The notes under the pieces were generated by a model. The model was not told the origin of the DNA, made no database searches, and saw nothing but the letters and a program-made list of their open reading frames with translations. 64,000 bases of DNA, from positions 52,499,438 through 52,563,437 of the forward strand of contig NW_026622786.1 in assembly GCF_023065955.2 (NCBI RefSeq), read 5' to 3'. Origin of the DNA: Ursus arctos (taxonomy: Eukaryota > Chordata > Mammalia > Carnivora > Ursidae). Numbering within the stretch: the stretch's first letter is position 1; each line of letters begins with the position of its first letter. A program made the translations under genes and the position numbers. Below, piece by piece: positions 60,791 to 64,000 of this stretch.

Positions 60791-60999
60791 GATTGTAACT
60801 AACTATTATTATGCCACATCCTGAAATTTCTGTGTTGCATTTTTCATCTTTGTTCACTTCTCAACTATATGATGGCATCTCTTCTTTTTTAAAAATTGTA
60901 ATATTTATGATGCACTTTAAAATATGTTAAGAAGATAGATCTCATGTTAAGTGTTCTTCTCAAAAAAAACCTACAAAAGAGCACGAGGAGGTTTTTGGA

Positions 61000-61110
61000 G
61001 GTTGTGGTAATAGTATCACAAGTATTTGCATATATTTAAAGTCATCAGAACATATACATTAAATGTGTGTAATTTTTGCATATCAATTATACCTCAATAA
61101 AGCTAAAAAA
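61000..61110 (+). mobile_element. Old L1 3' tail
   Basis: TTTGCATATCAATTATACC, CTCAATAAAGCTAAAAAAAA. Intron 1. Confidence 0.5.
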
Positions 61111-61469
61111 AATAAATTGCAAGAAAAAGGAAAGTTGGAGGAGGAATCTGTAGATCGAAATGTCTTAAAGACAAGTCAACCAAGCAGAATGTGTGGATCT
61201 TGTTTGGAACTTAATCCAAACTATAAAAAATTAATCACATTTATGGGACAACTGGAATTTGAACACTCACTAAGTATTTGATATTAAGGATTTATTGTTA
61301 CTTTTTTAGGACTAATAATGATGTTGTAGTTATGTTCAACAACAGTCCTCACCTATCGGAATAAATACTGAAACATTTATAAATGAAAAATTGCAATATT
61401 AAAGATTTTTTAAAATAAATAAAAGATAAAAGATTTGTGTAATAAAAACTACAATTACTAACTTATCTA

Positions 61470-61680
61470 GCACTTACTATCTGCTGGATATTATTCTAAG
61501 CATTTTGCCTGTATTTACTCATTTAATCCTAAAAGCATACCTGCGAAGCAGATACTATTATTATTTTCTTTCATAGATCCGAAAACTGAGGCACAGAGCT
61601 TAAGGAACTTGTCTAAGGCTACACAGCTAGTAAGTAAATGGCAGGGTTGGGATTTGAGCCTTAGGCAACCCTTCCAATCA
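61470..61680 (-). repeat. MIR SINE, reverse
   Basis: CTAGCACTTACTATCTGCTG, CGAAAACTGAGGCACAGAGC, CTACACAGCTAGTAAGTAAA. Intron 1. Confidence 0.75.
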
Positions 61681-62489
61681 CATCCCTCTTTCTTTCCCTA
61701 ATACTGCTCTGGTTTTCATATGTATCATTCCAGATACTTTCTTTAAACATTTATTACATATGTAGGTATCCATAAGCAATACATTGTTTTCTGTGTTTTG
61801 AAGATGTATATAAATGGTTTTCTGTCTGCAGTCTATTTTATTCACTCAGCATGGTTTAAAATTCATCTATTATGGTGCCATCTGTAACGTTAGCTCACTT
61901 AAAGTATGAGCCATTACCCAATGAGGGACACTAAGGTCATTTACTATAACAATGTGGTTATGAACACATTGCCTTGATCATAAATGGGAAATTCTCTCTA
62001 GGTTATACTTAAGAGTAGAATTTGCTAGTAAGAGGGATGTGTACATTTTCAGCTTTCCAGATATTGACAACTCATTTCTCAAAGCAGTCATATCAGTCTA
62101 AACTCCTACTAGCAGTGCAATACAACATTTGGTATTGTCAGACTTTAAAATTTGTACCAACCTGGTGAATGTGAAGCAATACCTCATTTTGGTCTTGTTT
62201 TGTGCTTTCTCCAATTAGTGAGTTGTGTATCTTTTATTGTGTTTATTGGCCGGGCAGCTGTTCTTTAAATCATACTTCAGGTTCCCACTAAATTCCTATG
62301 TGGCATGTGGATGCTCACACGTATGCCTATAAATACATGTTGACTATTATGTACTCTCATCCTGATCACAAGGGGCATTAATGCCTAGCTCACCATTAGG
62401 CATCTATTTGAAAAGACGGCTCTATTAGAAGTTGCAAAACACAATCAATGCTGGTGAATAAACAAATGAATGGACACATGGACAAACAT

Positions 62490-62730
62490 GAATAAAGTCT
62501 ACCACTGACTGAGTTCCCTTATGTACCAGGAACTCCATTTGAATGTTTATGTTAGCACAATTTCACCTAGTTGGAAGGAAGGAGGGTGTTTATTATCTCC
62601 ATTTTATAGATGAAGAAACGGAGGCTCAAAGAAGGGAAGAACTCTCCTAAACTCTCAGCTAACTAGTGGCAGAGCTGGAGGTTCAAGCCCAGATCTGCAC
62701 AATCCAAAGCCTAAGCTACTTGTACCATTT
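62490..62730 (-). repeat. MIR SINE, reverse
   Basis: ATTTTATAGATGAAGAAACG, GAGGCTCAAAGAAGGGAAG, GTGGCAGAGCTGGAGGTTC. Intron 1. Confidence 0.7.
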
Positions 62731-63564
62731 CCCACTATTCTATGGCTCTGAATCAGCTCCGTTCTAACAGTTGTCCTCAGGACGGTCTTCACCTGCCTGA
62801 TGCGCAACCACCGTTCTCCTACTCCTGGCTCTTCTCTACCTCCCACCTGTATGCCTTTCATCTGGCTGCTCTCGGCAGCAGATGTCCCCACAATAAACAC
62901 TCCCATAAATCACTGCATCTGTCAGACCAACCAAACCAATCTCATTATGTAGGCAGACAGCCTGTGTCACCCCTACTGCTTCACAGCCCTAAATAAAATG
63001 CCAAGAATTGGTCTGAAGGGCAGTCCCACAGATTAGGGCCAGAACCACAGATCTGAGAATGTTCTCTCAGGTTCTGGTTCCCTATAATGTAGGGCATATC
63101 ATTCCTCTTTAAACACATAAAATCTGTATCATGTTTTCATTTTAAATATCTTGAGGATAGGATGGTATAAAATGTTTATACTTCCCCCATTTCCATCCTG
63201 AGTTTCCACTTCAGCCTCAATACCCTTTTTATATACCACTCTTCTAAGAGATGACATCAAATTGATTATTCAGGCCTCTCTGTGACTCTTGATTTTGTGC
63301 TGGAACAGAACTCCATGGTCTCAGCCTATTAAAAGGATATAAATATCCGTGATTATCTAAAAATCAGTCTCTCGCCATCTCTCAGGCTGCTTGCACTGTT
63401 CATTAGAATTTTGGAGCCCTGCAGAAACCAGAACCATTTGTCAGAATCTGTCTATACTCTTCATATGCCCATATTATACGTCAAACTAGCCAGGACACAA
63501 AAAGGAGAGGAGGGACGTTATCTGAATTTGCCCTAACAGTTCTTTTAGGTAGAATGTATTCTGG

Positions 63565-63765
63565 GGGGAATGGGATAGACCGGTGATGGGTAGTAAGGAG
63601 GGCACATATTGCATGGTGCACTGGGTGTTATACACAACTAATGAATCATCGAGCCTTACATCGAAAACCGGGGATGTACTGTATGGTGACTAACATAATA
63701 TAATAAAAAATCATTATTAATAAAAAAAAAAAAAAAAAAAAAAATAAACTGCTATGTCGAAAAGA

Positions 63766-63802
<37 letters not shown>
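63565..63802 (+). mobile_element. Truncated young L1 with two A-tracts
   Basis: About 150 bases of the young L1 3' UTR (GGGATAGACCGGTGATGGG onwards), nearly identical to the full-length copy. After it come an A-tract (63722-63744), 29 bases of other sequence (TAAACTGCTATGTCGAAAAG onwards), and a second A-tract of about 30. AGAATGTATTCTGG flanks the whole unit at 63551-63564 and 63803-63816, so both tracts arrived together. Intron 1. Confidence 0.92.
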
Positions 63803-63805
<3 letters not shown>

Positions 63806-64000
63806 ATGTATTCTGGCTTTCCCTAATGAGCTACATGAGAGCCAGAAGCATAGATTCTCCAAAGGATATGTGAGTCTCAGCTGAGAGAACGGGCAGAGAG
63901 GCTTCAAAACCATGACACAGCACAGAGGGAAATGGTGCAGTCAGAAAGTAATATGTAGGAGAAAAATAATGGCTGTTGTAGGTCGGGGGCTGCCAAACCA

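Larger units (their letters stand above)
59198..64000 (-). other. DNAJC6: DNAJC6 intron 1 (partial)
   Basis: Sequence upstream of exon 2 in gene orientation, running off the right edge. Holds the repeats listed separately. No alternative first exon was recognised; the stretch 62740-63540 shows nothing I can name. Confidence 0.6.

Noticed and set aside
1..64000. CRISPR arrays, phage or bacterial operon structure
   Set aside because: Spliced mammalian genes and retrotransposons account for the window; no regularly spaced repeat-spacer array was found.

Overview
This is a mammalian nuclear window from a carnivoran. The many tRNA-Lys-derived Can-SINE copies (start near GGGGCGCCTGGGTGGC, end (AAATA)n-AAATCTT-A(n)) point to Caniformia. 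They do not look like the dog SINEC_Cf subfamily. The youngest copies carry a CCGGCGTTATGGGATCGAG-type body, which I associate with bears. An arctoid, probably ursid, genome is my best inference; the species cannot be fixed from sequence alone.

Two genes are present, both on the minus strand, in the order known from human chromosome 1p31 (DNAJC6 then LEPROT/LEPR). (1) DNAJC6 (auxilin, the neuronal clathrin-uncoating co-chaperone) fills 9.3-59.2 kb. Eighteen coding exons were placed by splice sites and reading frame. They encode one split glycine plus 905 residues, ending in the J domain. The length equals the canonical 913-residue protein less a seven-residue first exon, which lies beyond the right edge. 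All splice phases join without a frameshift. (2) The first exon of LEPROT (shared promoter and first exon with LEPR) lies at about 4.2 kb in a CpG island. Only 16 coding bases (Met-Ala-Gly-Val-Lys plus one base) are here; the rest lies beyond the left edge. The intergenic gap is about 5 kb, as in human.

The rest is introns and intergenic DNA dense in repeats. The main element is a full-length LINE-1 (about 23967-30236) with both ORFs open, antisense in DNAJC6 intron 14, carrying a Can-SINE just upstream of ORF1. Two truncated copies of the same L1 family lie at 46.8 kb and 63.6 kb, the latter with two A-tracts separated by unique sequence. There are also about a dozen Can-SINEs (several with clear target-site duplications), an RPL23A processed pseudogene, ERVL/MaLR LTRs, Tigger, MER5A and MER20 DNA transposons, a probable CR1/L3 LINE remnant, and MIR/L2 fragments.

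Layout: 1-4208 LEPROT intron 1; 3.7-5.2 kb CpG island with a GC-box minisatellite; 5.2-9.3 kb intergenic; 9.3-59.2 kb DNAJC6; 59.2-64 kb DNAJC6 intron 1. I found no bacterial-type system, CRISPR array or functional RNA gene. The most notable signals are the intact L1 with its embedded SINE, the L1 tail with a possible 3' transduction, the GC-box repeat in the LEPROT/LEPR promoter, and a SINE inserted within 20 bases of a DNAJC6 splice donor.
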